A stretch of 11,153 nt of DNA from Deltaproteobacteria bacterium (GCA_019313765.1 JAFDAP010000021.1:1-11153); one strand, 5' to 3'; shown: positions 1 to 5,728, numbered from the stretch's first letter. Numbers and translations: made by a program. The notes: generated from the letters alone by a model not told the origin.

Positions 1-1
1 G

Positions 2-91
2 CCGATAGCGATGGAGAAGGAGTTGAGGTTTGCTATTCGTGAGGGCGGAAGGACTGTTGGTGCCGGTGTCATCAGTGAAATTATCGAATAG
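2..91 (+). CDS. tuf: Elongation factor Tu, C-terminal end (partial)
   Basis: This is the last 29 codons and TAG stop of a gene that begins upstream of the window. The readable tail includes RFAIREGGRTVGAGVISEII, the highly conserved end of domain 3 of bacterial EF-Tu. EF-Tu is the GTPase that carries aminoacyl-tRNA to the ribosomal A site in the cytoplasm; the GTP-binding domain lies outside the window. The next gene, rpsJ, starts 11 bases after the stop with its ribosome binding site in that gap, so the two are probably cotranscribed, as in the joined str-S10 arrangement of many bacteria. Many genomes have two tuf copies, and this one would be the rpsJ-linked copy. Identification is firm despite the short length. 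Confidence 0.95.
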   Translation, partial: PIAMEKELRFAIREGGRTVGAGVISEIIE

Positions 92-102
92 GGGAGAAGC
101 AC

Positions 103-414
103 ATGATAACTAACCAGAAGATCCGGATCCGCTTGAAGGCTTATGATCATAAATTGTTAGATCAATCGACTATGGAGATTGTGGAGACGGCAAGGGAGAC
201 GGGGGCGGGAGTGGCAGGACCGATTCCGCTTCCTACAGTCATTAATAAATATTGTGTCCTGAGATCTCCTCATGTTAACAAGAAATCAAGAGAACAGTTT
301 GAAATAAGAACCCATAAGCGTTTATTGGATATACTGGAACCTACCCAGCAGACTGTTGATGCACTTATGAAGCTTGACCTGGCTGCCGGGGTGGAGGTGG
401 AGATCAAGTTATAA
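103..414 (+). CDS. rpsJ: 30S ribosomal protein S10 (NusE)
   Basis: The 103-residue product has the normal S10 length. It contains GPIPLPT at residues 39-45 and the loop and strand region SPHVNKKSREQFEIRTHKRL at 55-74, which in the family inserts into the 30S head and also forms the NusB-binding surface used in transcription antitermination. S10 is therefore both a small-subunit protein and the factor NusE. The ATG at 103 follows a GGGGAG ribosome binding site at 91-96. It is the first gene of the S10 block, 11 bases after tuf and 114 bases before rplC. Its stop codon lies within the left arm of a perfect 10-bp inverted repeat (411-433), so translation termination and that hairpin may interfere with each other. 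Confidence 0.98.
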   Translation: MITNQKIRIRLKAYDHKLLDQSTMEIVETARETGAGVAGPIPLPTVINKYCVLRSPHVNKKSREQFEIRTHKRLLDILEPTQQTVDALMKLDLAAGVEVEIKL

Positions 415-460
415 AATTGTTTCACAATTTTATTGAACGCGGCTTCGCCGCTTTTAAAAT
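411..460 (+). promoter_or_regulatory. Two overlapping, mutually exclusive hairpins after rpsJ
   Basis: Hairpin A pairs ATAAAATTGT (411-420) perfectly with ACAATTTTAT (424-433) around a TTC loop. Hairpin B has a GCGGC (439-443) / GCCGC (447-451) stem with a TTC loop and can extend by pairing ATTTTA (427-432) with TAAAAT (455-460). Bases 427-432 cannot be in both structures. Hairpin B is followed by TTTT, like a weak intrinsic terminator. The arrangement resembles an attenuator switch within the operon, but the function is inferred only from base pairing. Confidence 0.4.
439..455 (+). terminator. Weak terminator-like hairpin between rpsJ and rplC
   Basis: A 5-bp all-GC stem with a TTC loop is followed directly by four T residues. 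The U-tract is short, so full termination is unlikely; partial attenuation is the more plausible reading. The downstream genes clearly belong to the same operon. Confidence 0.3.
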
Positions 461-473
461 AAGGACATTCCTG

Positions 474-479
474 TATAAT
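474..479 (+). promoter_or_regulatory. Possible internal -10 box upstream of rplC
   Basis: A perfect TATAAT lies 49 bases upstream of the rplC start codon and just downstream of the terminator-like hairpin. No good -35 hexamer is visible at 16-18 bases spacing (the nearest is TTTTAA at 452-457, matching three of six consensus positions). A chance match is quite possible in this AT-rich gap. Confidence 0.22.
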
Positions 480-488
480 AATCCGGTA

Positions 489-520
489 TCTGTCAGGACT
501 ATGATGATCGAGTTGGAGCT
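489..520 (+). promoter_or_regulatory. Two-part leader motif before rplC, shared with rplN
   Basis: TCTGTCAGGA (489-498) is followed 14 bases later by TTGGAGCT (513-520), which contains the rplC ribosome binding site. The same two words, 15 bases apart, occur at 6028-6060 before rplN. The first word has no obvious role; the second is explained at least partly by the ribosome binding site. Confidence 0.4.
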
Positions 521-528
521 ACTATTTT

Positions 529-1149
529 ATGGTCAATAAGCTTTTTGGTAAAAAATTAGGCATGACAAGATATTTCCTTGATGAAGGGAAATCTGTTCCT
601 GTGAGTGTTCTAAAGCTTGGGCCCTGCGTGGTGATTCAGAAAAAGACGAATAAGAAGGAAGGCTATAATGCAATCCAGGTGGGCTTTGGAACACAGAAGG
701 AAGGCGGAGTGACCAAGCCCCTGTTGGGTCATTTTAAGTCTGCCGGTGAAGGCTGTTTTGCCCATCTGAGGGAAATTGAGGTCGAGGATTCGGATAGTTT
801 TGAACTCGGCCAGGAAATCAAATCAGACATCTTTAATGTCGGCGATGTGGTTCATGTGAGCGGTATCAGCAAAGGTAGAGGATTCAGCGGCGTCATGAAG
901 AGATGGGGGTTTTCCGGAGGGAGAAAGACCCATGGGTCCCGTTCACACAGAGTTCCCGGGTCAATCGGGTGCAGTGCGACACCGGGGCGGGTTCAAAAAG
1001 GGAAGAAATTGCCCGGCAGGATGGGATATCAGCGTGTCACAATAAAGAATCTTAAAGTCGTCGACGTAAGACCTGAAATGGATGTTGTACTGGTTAGGGG
1101 AGCCGTACCAGGAGGTCCCAACAGCCCGGTTGAGGTTTGCATAGTCTGA
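529..1149 (+). CDS. rplC: 50S ribosomal protein L3
   Basis: The 206-residue product matches the usual bacterial L3 length. After the N-terminal strand region (VNKLFGKKLGMTR) comes the long central extension that reaches toward the peptidyl-transferase centre, at residues 116-141 (GRGFSGVMKRWGFSGGRKTH then GSRSHR), followed by PGSIG at 143-147 and GRMG at 163-166. L3 is a primary 23S rRNA binder and initiates 50S assembly. Where enterobacterial L3 has the methylated glutamine after PGSIG, this protein reads CSATPGR, so it has no such glutamine and is probably not a PrmB substrate there. The ATG at 529 follows GGAG at 515-518. The unusually long 168-base gap to rplD carries predicted RNA structure and two tiny ORFs. 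Confidence 0.98.
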   Translation: MVNKLFGKKLGMTRYFLDEGKSVPVSVLKLGPCVVIQKKTNKKEGYNAIQVGFGTQKEGGVTKPLLGHFKSAGEGCFAHLREIEVEDSDSFELGQEIKSDIFNVGDVVHVSGISKGRGFSGVMKRWGFSGGRKTHGSRSHRVPGSIGCSATPGRVQKGKKLPGRMGYQRVTIKNLKVVDVRPEMDVVLVRGAVPGGPNSPVEVCIV

Positions 1150-1181
1150 TGTGGTGGACGATTATACAGGCTTTCAGATAA
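1149..1181 (+). CDS. Tiny ORF coupled to rplC (possible leader peptide)
   Basis: An ATG overlaps the rplC stop as TGATG and opens a 10-codon frame reading MWWTIIQAFR. Its TAA stop overlaps the ATG of the next small ORF at 1181. TGAGG at 1131-1135 is the nearest ribosome binding site and is distant (13 bases). The stop-start geometry is that of translational coupling, but a 10-codon ORF arises easily by chance and no homologue is known to me. It is listed as a possibility only. Confidence 0.2.
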   Translation: MWWTIIQAFR

Positions 1182-1297
1182 TGGTTTTGGTCCCGCTGCC
1201 GGCGGGAATGAGGAATTTGAGTAAAGAGTACATGAATAGTACTTTGTCGAGGATTCCGACCGATTACGCAGACCAAAATTTTTATCAGGAAGCCTGT
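1166..1297 (+). promoter_or_regulatory. Candidate structured leader RNA upstream of rplD
   Basis: Outer stem P1 pairs ACAGGCTTTC (1166-1175) with GGAAGCCTGT (1288-1297), with one G-U pair. Inside it, P2 pairs GGTTTTGGTC (1183-1192) with GACCAAAATT (1271-1280), with two G-U pairs. Within P2 lie hairpins CCCGC/GCGGG (1192-1206) and AGTAC/GTACT (1227-1243). The 3' side of P1 ends 8 bases before the rplD ribosome binding site. In several bacteria L4 controls this operon through a leader RNA, so autoregulation is a reasonable guess; a decayed inserted repeat is the alternative. Confidence 0.45.
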
Positions 1298-1300
1298 TGA
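1181..1300 (+). CDS. Small ORF between rplC and rplD (possible coupled peptide)
   Basis: This 39-codon frame starts with an ATG overlapping the stop of the preceding tiny ORF (TAATG) and ends with TGA 17 bases before the rplD ATG. The product begins MVLVPLPAGMRNL and matches no family I recognise. There is no convincing ribosome binding site of its own. The frame lies entirely across the predicted stems of the rplD leader, so ribosomes translating it would open those stems, which would be a way to couple rplC and rplD synthesis. It may equally be a chance open frame. Confidence 0.2.
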   Translation: MVLVPLPAGMRNLSKEYMNSTLSRIPTDYADQNFYQEAC

Positions 1301-1317
1301 ACGGCAAGAGGCGAAAT

Positions 1318-1941
1318 ATGACAGCTTTACCTGTATACAATCTTAAAAATGAAAAAATCGCAGAAGTGGAACTTAGTGATGAAATATTCGATGTTCTGAT
1401 AAAGAAGCATATACTTCATCAGGTTGTGATTAGCCAGCTTGCCAGCCACAGGTCCGGAACTGCTGCCGCGAAAGGCCGTTCAGAGGTGAAAGGTTCAGGG
1501 GCAAAACTCTGGCGGCAGAAAGGGACCGGCCGTGCAAGGGTCGGTTCAGCTTCTTCTCCCATAAGAAGGGGGGGAGGAGTTGCCTTCGGGCCGGCTCCGC
1601 ATAAATATGTTAACAAGGTTCCAAAAAAGGTGAGAAAGGCCGCACTGCGAATGGCCTTAACAGATAAGGTGCAGTCCGACCAGCTGATTGTCCTTGATAA
1701 TTTAGAGCTTCCGGAGATCAAGACAAAGGAATTTGTAGGGGTTATGAAGGGCTTTGATGTAAACAAGGCGCTGATCGTGACTCAGGATAAATCCGTAAAC
1801 CTTGAAAAATCATCCAGGAATGTTCCATGGGTAAAGGTAATGCGATATCAAGGACTTAACGTCTATGACATTTTGAAGTATGATCACCTTTTCCTGGAAC
1901 AATCGGCCATAGGAAAGATACAGGAGGCGCTGGTTTTATAG
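1318..1941 (+). CDS. rplD: 50S ribosomal protein L4
   Basis: From the ATG at 1318 the product is 207 residues, the usual L4 size. It has the globular start (VYNLKNEKIAEVELSDEIF), the long basic loop at about residues 47-92 with WRQKGTGRAR at 65-74, which in the family reaches the peptide exit tunnel, and the Rossmann-like C-terminal domain. The ATG is preferred over a TTG at 1297 because AGAGG at 1307-1311 sits six bases upstream and family N-termini align there. L4 binds 23S rRNA early in 50S assembly and represses its own operon in enterobacteria through the S10 leader; whether it acts on the structured gap upstream here is inference. The stop shares one base with the rplW start. Confidence 0.97.
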   Translation: MTALPVYNLKNEKIAEVELSDEIFDVLIKKHILHQVVISQLASHRSGTAAAKGRSEVKGSGAKLWRQKGTGRARVGSASSPIRRGGGVAFGPAPHKYVNKVPKKVRKAALRMALTDKVQSDQLIVLDNLELPEIKTKEFVGVMKGFDVNKALIVTQDKSVNLEKSSRNVPWVKVMRYQGLNVYDILKYDHLFLEQSAIGKIQEALVL

Positions 1942-2228
1942 TGGACATTTTTCAGGTCATCAAGGAGCCGCATGTCACAGAAAAGTCGGGCCTTTTGAAA
2001 GAAGGGGTCAATCAGATATCCTTCAAGGTGCACAAACGGGCCAATAAAATAGAAGTAAAGCAGGCCGTCGAGGCCCTTTTTAAGACAAAGGTCTTGGACG
2101 TGAAGACCATGAACATGCGGGGAAAGAGCCGCAGGATGGGAAAAAGCTTTGGCAAAAGACCCGACTGGAAAAAGGCAATTGTGAAGCTTGCGCCGGGTGA
2201 AAATATTGAAATATTTGAGGGAATGTAG
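1941..2228 (+). CDS. rplW: 50S ribosomal protein L23
   Basis: The 95-residue product carries the family signature IKEPHVTEK near the N-terminus (residues 7-15) and the RNA-binding segment FKVHKRANKIEVKQAVEALF (28-47). L23 sits at the peptide exit and docks trigger factor and the signal recognition particle. The start is GTG at 1941, whose G is also the last base of the rplD TAG stop, so translation is probably coupled to L4. The ribosome binding site AGGAGG (1922-1927) is within rplD and 13 bases away, rather far, which fits reliance on coupling. A 64-base gap with only a weak GGAAAG follows before rplB. Confidence 0.97.
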   Translation: MDIFQVIKEPHVTEKSGLLKEGVNQISFKVHKRANKIEVKQAVEALFKTKVLDVKTMNMRGKSRRMGKSFGKRPDWKKAIVKLAPGENIEIFEGM

Positions 2229-2292
2229 GATATAGAAATTGCAAATATAATAGCTCAATAAGTAGCGGTTTTATTGGAAAGCGAATCGAATA

Positions 2293-3117
2293 ATGGGAAT
2301 CAAGACTAATAAGCCAACTTCACCGGGAAGAAGATTTCAGAGCTGCTCAACGTTTGAAGAAATAACGCGAAAAAGGCCGGAAAAAAGTCTTCTGAGGCCC
2401 ATAAGAAAGACCGGTGGCAGGAACTCCCTGGGCCGTATGACTGTGCGGCACAGGTGCAGTGGCCATAAACGCATGTATCGACTAATTGATTTTAAAAGGG
2501 ACAAGGATGGTGTCCCTGCGAGGGTGGCTTCTATTGAATATGACCCGAACCGTTCCGCAAATATCGCCCTTTTGAATTATGTAGATGGTGAAAAGAGGTA
2601 TATCCTGGCTCCAAAGAATCTTAAGGTGGGAGACCGGATATTGTCTGGAAAAGGTGCGGAAATCAGAACCGGAAATACGGTTCCTTTAAGGGAGATCCCC
2701 TTGGGAACACATGTTCACAACATTGAACTGAATATTGGGCATGGTGGACAGTTGGCCAGGAGTGCGGGAAATTACGCTCAATTAATGGCCAAAGAAGGAA
2801 AGTACGCTCAGATTAAACTTCCATCCGGCGAAGTAAGAATGGTCCTTCAGGACTGCAAGGCCACTATTGGTCAGATCGGAAACCTGGATCACGAAAATAT
2901 ATCCATCGGCAAAGCCGGCCGAAATCGTTGGTTGGGGAAAAGGCCGCATGTAAGAGGGGTTGCCATGAACCCGGTTGATCACCCGCACGGTGGAGGAGAG
3001 GGGAAGTCCTCTGGTGGACGTCATCCCGTGACGCCCTGGGGTGTCCCGACCAAGGGTTACAAAACCAGGGTCAAAAAGGCGAGCGACAGACTCATTGTGA
3101 AGAGACGAAACAAGTAG
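2293..3117 (+). CDS. rplB: 50S ribosomal protein L2
   Basis: The 274-residue product has normal L2 length. The catalytic-centre-proximal loop MNPVDHPHGGGEG lies at residues 225-237, with His230 corresponding to the functionally important His229 of the E. coli protein; the preceding SH3-like domain (about 130-200, including THVHNIELNIGHGGQLAR) is complete, and the C-terminus is basic (VKRRNK). L2 is one of the primary 23S binders and is needed for subunit association and peptidyl transfer. The ATG at 2293 has only a weak upstream GGAAAG (2276-2281), yet the N-terminus MGIKTNKPTSPGRR matches the family start, so the assignment is firm. It is followed by a 48-base gap before rpsS containing the TTATWACTYGAAA motif. 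Confidence 0.98.
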   Translation: MGIKTNKPTSPGRRFQSCSTFEEITRKRPEKSLLRPIRKTGGRNSLGRMTVRHRCSGHKRMYRLIDFKRDKDGVPARVASIEYDPNRSANIALLNYVDGEKRYILAPKNLKVGDRILSGKGAEIRTGNTVPLREIPLGTHVHNIELNIGHGGQLARSAGNYAQLMAKEGKYAQIKLPSGEVRMVLQDCKATIGQIGNLDHENISIGKAGRNRWLGKRPHVRGVAMNPVDHPHGGGEGKSSGGRHPVTPWGVPTKGYKTRVKKASDRLIVKRRNK

Positions 3118-3138
3118 TTGTGAACTCGCGAAGCGATT

Positions 3139-3151
3139 TTATTACTTGAAA
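3139..3151 (+). repeat. TTATWACTYGAAA motif, copy 1 (before rpsS)
   Basis: Reads TTATTACTTGAAA and sits just before the AGGAGG of rpsS. The preceding bases GAAGCGATT (3130-3138) also match those before the copy upstream of rpmD. Other copies are at 9139-9151 and 9751-9763. Confidence 0.5.
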
Positions 3152-3165
3152 CAGGAGGAAATGCG

Positions 3166-3456
3166 TTGCCAAGATCACTGAAAAAGGGACCGTTTGTTGA
3201 TGGGCATTTATTGAAGAAAGTAGAGCAAACGGCAGAGACAGTGAGCAGAAAGATTATCCGGACCTGGTCCCGCAGATCAACCATCCTTCCTGAATTTGTC
3301 GGCCTGACATTCGCGGTCCACAACGGGAGAAAATTTCTGCCCGTATTTGTGACCGAGGACATGGTGGGACATAAACTTGGTGAATTTGCCCCTACCCGGA
3401 CCTTTTACGGGCATGCCGGAGACAAAAAAACTAGATTGAAAGGCAAGAAAAAATAA
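3166..3456 (+). CDS. rpsS: 30S ribosomal protein S19
   Basis: The 96-residue product is a complete S19, with RSLKKGPFVD at residues 3-12 and the signature LGEFAPTRTFYGH at 71-83. S19 binds the 30S head with S13 and contacts the A-site tRNA region. The start is TTG at 3166: AGGAGG at 3153-3158 is seven bases upstream and the protein begins at the family N-terminus. An ATG at 3161 is out of frame and stops after six codons, so it is a decoy. The downstream gap holds an 81-bp inverted-repeat element starting three bases after the stop codon. Confidence 0.97.
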   Translation: MPRSLKKGPFVDGHLLKKVEQTAETVSRKIIRTWSRRSTILPEFVGLTFAVHNGRKFLPVFVTEDMVGHKLGEFAPTRTFYGHAGDKKTRLKGKKK

Positions 3457-3459
3457 TCC

Positions 3460-3540
3460 AAGCTCTCAGCTTTCAGCAAAAACAACCGGGGATACTCTTG
3501 GTAGAGTTTATTTTCTTTTTTTGCTGACAGCTGATCGCTT
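3460..3540. repeat. Inverted-repeat element with CAGCT-type 7-nt units
   Basis: The arms at 3460-3482 and 3518-3540 are inverted copies matching at 20 of 23 positions (left arm core CAGCTTTCAGCAAAAA, right arm core TTTTTGCTGACAGCTG). Each arm contains a heptamer-like direct repeat (TCAGCTT TCAGC; GCTGACA GCTGATC). The 35-base centre is unrelated filler. The element occupies most of the rpsS-rplV gap and would form a long stem in the mRNA. It looks like a short mobile or palindromic repeat rather than a gene. No target duplication is clear. Confidence 0.65.
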
Positions 3541-3561
3541 AATCTGAGCTGAAGAGTTAAT

Positions 3562-3894
3562 ATGGAAACTAGCGCAGTCACAAAATTTGTCAGGATTTCA
3601 CCTCGGAAGATTCGCTTGATCATGGATCAAGTCCGGGGAAAGAGGGTTGAGGAGGCATTAAACATGCTATCCTTTGCGCCCCAGAAAGGGGCTCGGATTT
3701 TGAAAAAATTAATCAATTCGGCAGTTGCCAATGCCGAGCAAAATTCAGGGGTGGATGTAGATGCCCTTTTTGTCAAAAGGGTGTATGCAGACGGAGGTCC
3801 AACCTTGAAAAGGTTCAGACCAAGGGCCCAGGGACGTGCTACAAGAATAAGAAAAAGAAGCAGTCATCTGACTGTTGTTCTGGATGAGGCGTAA
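3562..3894 (+). CDS. rplV: 50S ribosomal protein L22
   Basis: The 110-residue product is a full-length L22. The N-terminal KFVRISPRKIRLIMDQVRGK (residues 8-27) and the helix INSAVANAEQN (51-61) are followed by the beta-hairpin loop at roughly 78-102 (GGPTLKRFRPRAQGRATRIR then KRSSH) that lines the nascent-peptide exit tunnel and is the site of macrolide-resistance mutations in other species. Nothing here looks like an insertion or deletion in that loop. The ATG at 3562 lacks a strong ribosome binding site (GAAGAG at 3551-3556), perhaps because an inverted-repeat element has displaced the original leader. The next gene, rpsC, follows after 66 bases. Confidence 0.97.
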   Translation: METSAVTKFVRISPRKIRLIMDQVRGKRVEEALNMLSFAPQKGARILKKLINSAVANAEQNSGVDVDALFVKRVYADGGPTLKRFRPRAQGRATRIRKRSSHLTVVLDEA

Positions 3895-3960
3895 CCCGGA
3901 ATATGGAACGTTTTTCGGCCTACCAAAGCATTTGCAATCTGACCACACTGGAGGTGCATA

Positions 3961-4605
3961 TTGGGACAAAAAGTTCATCCGATCGGATTTAGATTAGGAA
4001 TCAATCGGAATTGGGATTCGAGATGGTTTGCGGGAAAGGAATACAGTGTTTTTGTCATAGAAGACTATCAAATCAGGAAATTTTTAAAAAAGAGACTTTT
4101 CCAGGCCGGTGTGGCGAGAATTGAGATTGAAAGGGCTGCTAATAAAGTACGAATTCGGATACATACAGCGAGACCGGGTATTGTAATTGGGAAAAAGGGT
4201 ATTGAGATTGAAAAACTAAAGAAAGACCTGGAAAAAGAGGTCAACCGGGAAGTTATCATTGATATTCAAGAGGTGAGAAAAGCTGAGGTTGAAGCTCAAC
4301 TTGTTGCTGAGAACGTGGCTTTACAATTGGTTCGAAGGATTGCTTTCAGGCGGGCGATGAAAAAGAGCGTAAGCACGGCCTTGAGGTTTGGCGCGCAGGG
4401 CATTAAGATTGCGTGCAGCGGCAGACTGGGTGGGGCTGAAATGGCTCGTCGGGAATGGTATCGAGAAGGGAGAGTCCCACTCCACACCATTAGAGCTGAT
4501 ATAGATTATGGATTTGCGGAGGCGTTCACGACGTACGGAGTGATTGGGGTTAAAGTGATTATTTTCAAGGGTGAAATTTTGCCCGAAAAAAACAAAAACG
4601 AATAG
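3961..4605 (+). CDS. rpsC: 30S ribosomal protein S3
   Basis: The 214-residue product has the complete bacterial S3 plan. It starts with GQKVHPIGFRLG, carries a KH RNA-binding domain with the GKKG loop at residues 77-80, and has the C-terminal domain with FRRAMKK at 129-135, whose basic residues line the mRNA entry tunnel and contribute to helicase activity in E. coli, plus the conserved GAQGIKIACSGRLGGAEMAR (144-163). The start is TTG at 3961 with GGAGG at 3950-3954, six bases upstream; there is no in-frame ATG nearby and the family begins exactly at MGQKVHP. rplP follows after nine bases, so the pair is probably translated in concert. Confidence 0.98.
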   Translation: MGQKVHPIGFRLGINRNWDSRWFAGKEYSVFVIEDYQIRKFLKKRLFQAGVARIEIERAANKVRIRIHTARPGIVIGKKGIEIEKLKKDLEKEVNREVIIDIQEVRKAEVEAQLVAENVALQLVRRIAFRRAMKKSVSTALRFGAQGIKIACSGRLGGAEMARREWYREGRVPLHTIRADIDYGFAEAFTTYGVIGVKVIIFKGEILPEKNKNE

Positions 4606-4614
4606 GACTCGTTT

Positions 4615-5025
4615 ATGCTAAGCCCAAAAAAAGTCAAGTATCGTAAAAAACAAAAGGGTCGCACAAAAGGAAAGGCATTTCGAGGTAGTAGCCTGGAATT
4701 TGGCGATTATGGATTACAGGCCCTGGAATGCGGTCATATGTCTGCCCAGCAAATAGAGGCGGCCCGGATAGCTGTAACAAGACACGTAAAGAGAGGGGGA
4801 AAGATCTGGATTAGGGTCTTTCCGGACAAACCTGTTGGCAAAAAGCCTGCTGAAACAAGGATGGGAAAGGGAAAAGGCGCTCCTGACGGATGGGTGGCTG
4901 TGATAAAGCCCGGAAGAATCCTGTACGAAATAGAGGGCGTAGAAAAGAATGTGGCGGGGGAGGCCTTTCGTTTGGCCGGCCATAAACTGCCATTTGCAAC
5001 ACGATTTGTAACTAGGAGATCATAG
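4615..5025 (+). CDS. rplP: 50S ribosomal protein L16
   Basis: The 136-residue product is L16, with the N-terminal MLSPKKVKYRKKQKGR, the segment FGDYGLQALE (29-38), and PAETRMGKGKG at 78-88. The arginine in ETRMGKG (Arg82) corresponds to the residue hydroxylated in E. coli L16; whether this host modifies it cannot be told. L16 completes the late-assembling part of the 50S and positions A-site tRNA. The ATG at 4615 has a modest AGGA (4604-4607) overlapping the rpsC stop region, so reinitiation from rpsC is likely. rpmC begins four bases after the stop. Confidence 0.98.
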   Translation: MLSPKKVKYRKKQKGRTKGKAFRGSSLEFGDYGLQALECGHMSAQQIEAARIAVTRHVKRGGKIWIRVFPDKPVGKKPAETRMGKGKGAPDGWVAVIKPGRILYEIEGVEKNVAGEAFRLAGHKLPFATRFVTRRS

Positions 5026-5029
5026 GCTG

Positions 5030-5218
5030 ATGAAGGCAAAGCAATTGAGAGAGCTGGCTGAAGAAGAGCTCATGGAAAAGGAAAAGGGAAAGGCTCAGGA
5101 GTTGTTTAACCTGAGATTCCAGAAGGCCACGGGACAATTAGGAAACACGGCTATGATTCCCAAAACAAAAAGAGATCTGGCACGTGTGAAAACTGTGCTC
5201 AGAGAATTGAAATCTTAA
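5030..5218 (+). CDS. rpmC: 50S ribosomal protein L29
   Basis: The 62-residue product is a typical small helical L29: MKAKQLRELAEEELMEKEKG, then LFNLRFQKATGQLGN (25-39) and a C-terminal helix ending VKTVLRELKS. It sits beside L23 at the exit-tunnel mouth. The ATG at 5030 is four bases after the rplP stop, with AGGAGA at 5013-5018 inside the end of rplP. The position between rplP and rpsQ is the conserved one, which settles the identity of such a short protein. Confidence 0.96.
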   Translation: MKAKQLRELAEEELMEKEKGKAQELFNLRFQKATGQLGNTAMIPKTKRDLARVKTVLRELKS

Positions 5219-5244
5219 GGGCAAGCAAATGGTATGAGGTGGTG

Positions 5245-5511
5245 ATGGCAGAGCGCGGATTGCGAAAAAAATTGACAGGGACCGTTCTTAAAAACGGGAT
5301 GGATAAAACGGCTTTGGTTTTGGTGGAACGGTTAACCAAACATCGTACCTATAACAAGTATCTCAAGAGACGTAAAAAATATATGGCCCATGATCCTCAG
5401 AACAGGTGCCAGATCGGGGACAAGGTGCGAATCATTGAAAGCCGGCCTATCAGCAAGAGAAAAAGATGGCAGATTTTCGATATTATTCAGAAAAATAAAG
5501 CCGAAGCCTGA
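5245..5511 (+). CDS. rpsQ: 30S ribosomal protein S17
   Basis: From the ATG at 5245 the product is 88 residues. The OB-fold core is clear: LTGTVLKNGMDKTALVLVER (10-29), the conserved LKRRKKYMAHD (40-50) and the signature GDKVRIIESRPISKRKRW (58-75). S17 is a primary 16S rRNA binder involved in early 30S assembly. Two in-frame GTG codons at 5239 and 5242 lie directly upstream; the ATG is preferred since GAGG at 5236-5239 would overlap or abut the GTG starts but is five bases from the ATG. It is the last gene of the S10 block and is followed by a 555-base non-coding interval, very long for this locus. Confidence 0.96.
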   Translation: MAERGLRKKLTGTVLKNGMDKTALVLVERLTKHRTYNKYLKRRKKYMAHDPQNRCQIGDKVRIIESRPISKRKRWQIFDIIQKNKAEA

Positions 5512-5537
5512 GTAGGGCCCATTTATAAATGAAAACA

Positions 5538-5728
5538 GGACACTATGAGACCTTTGAAAAATGTTTAATTTTGTTCAAGGTCAAGTCGAAGATCCCGGAC
5601 TTTGAGCGGGAGAAGACGAAAATTTTAACCACAGGAATACATTGAGTATTTCGAGGATTAAAATTTGAGCCTGACGCAGAGATTGGGCAAAAGTGGACGT
5701 TTTGCAAAGGTCTCACTATATAGTGTCC
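5538..5728. repeat. 18-bp palindromic target site split by the MITE
   Basis: The outside flanks are GGAC+ACTAT on the left and ACTAT+ATAGTGTCC on the right. Removing the element and one ACTAT gives GGACACTATATAGTGTCC, a perfect 18-bp palindrome. This indicates insertion into the palindrome with duplication of five target bases. Alternatively the palindrome half-sites belong to longer element ends with a 5-base indel. Confidence 0.6.
5547..5714. mobile_element. MITE-like element with 18-bp terminal inverted repeats
   Basis: The left end GAGACCTTTGAAAAATGT (5547-5564) and the reverse complement of the right end, GAGACCTTTGCAAAACGT (5697-5714), match at 16 of 18 positions. ACTAT flanks both sides (5542-5546 and 5715-5719) as a 5-bp direct repeat. 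The 168-bp interior has no transposase and contains a second inverted repeat, AAATTTTAACC (near 5620) with GGATTAAAATTT (5656-5667). These are the features of a non-autonomous transposable element moved by a transposase elsewhere in the genome. The family of the parent element cannot be named from this window. Confidence 0.75.

Noticed and set aside
501..539. Twelve-codon ORF (from ATG 501) overlapping the rplC start
   Set aside because: AGGA lies nearby, but the ORF is very short, and the matching leader before rplN has no equivalent ORF.
1029..1340. Minus-strand open frames across rplC-rplD and similar antisense frames throughout
   Set aside because: They are shadows of well-supported plus-strand ribosomal genes; none shows a conserved domain or plausible start.
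3161..3181. ATG five bases before the rpsS TTG
   Set aside because: It is out of frame with S19 and stops after six codons; the TTG matches the family N-terminus and has the correct spacing from AGGAGG.
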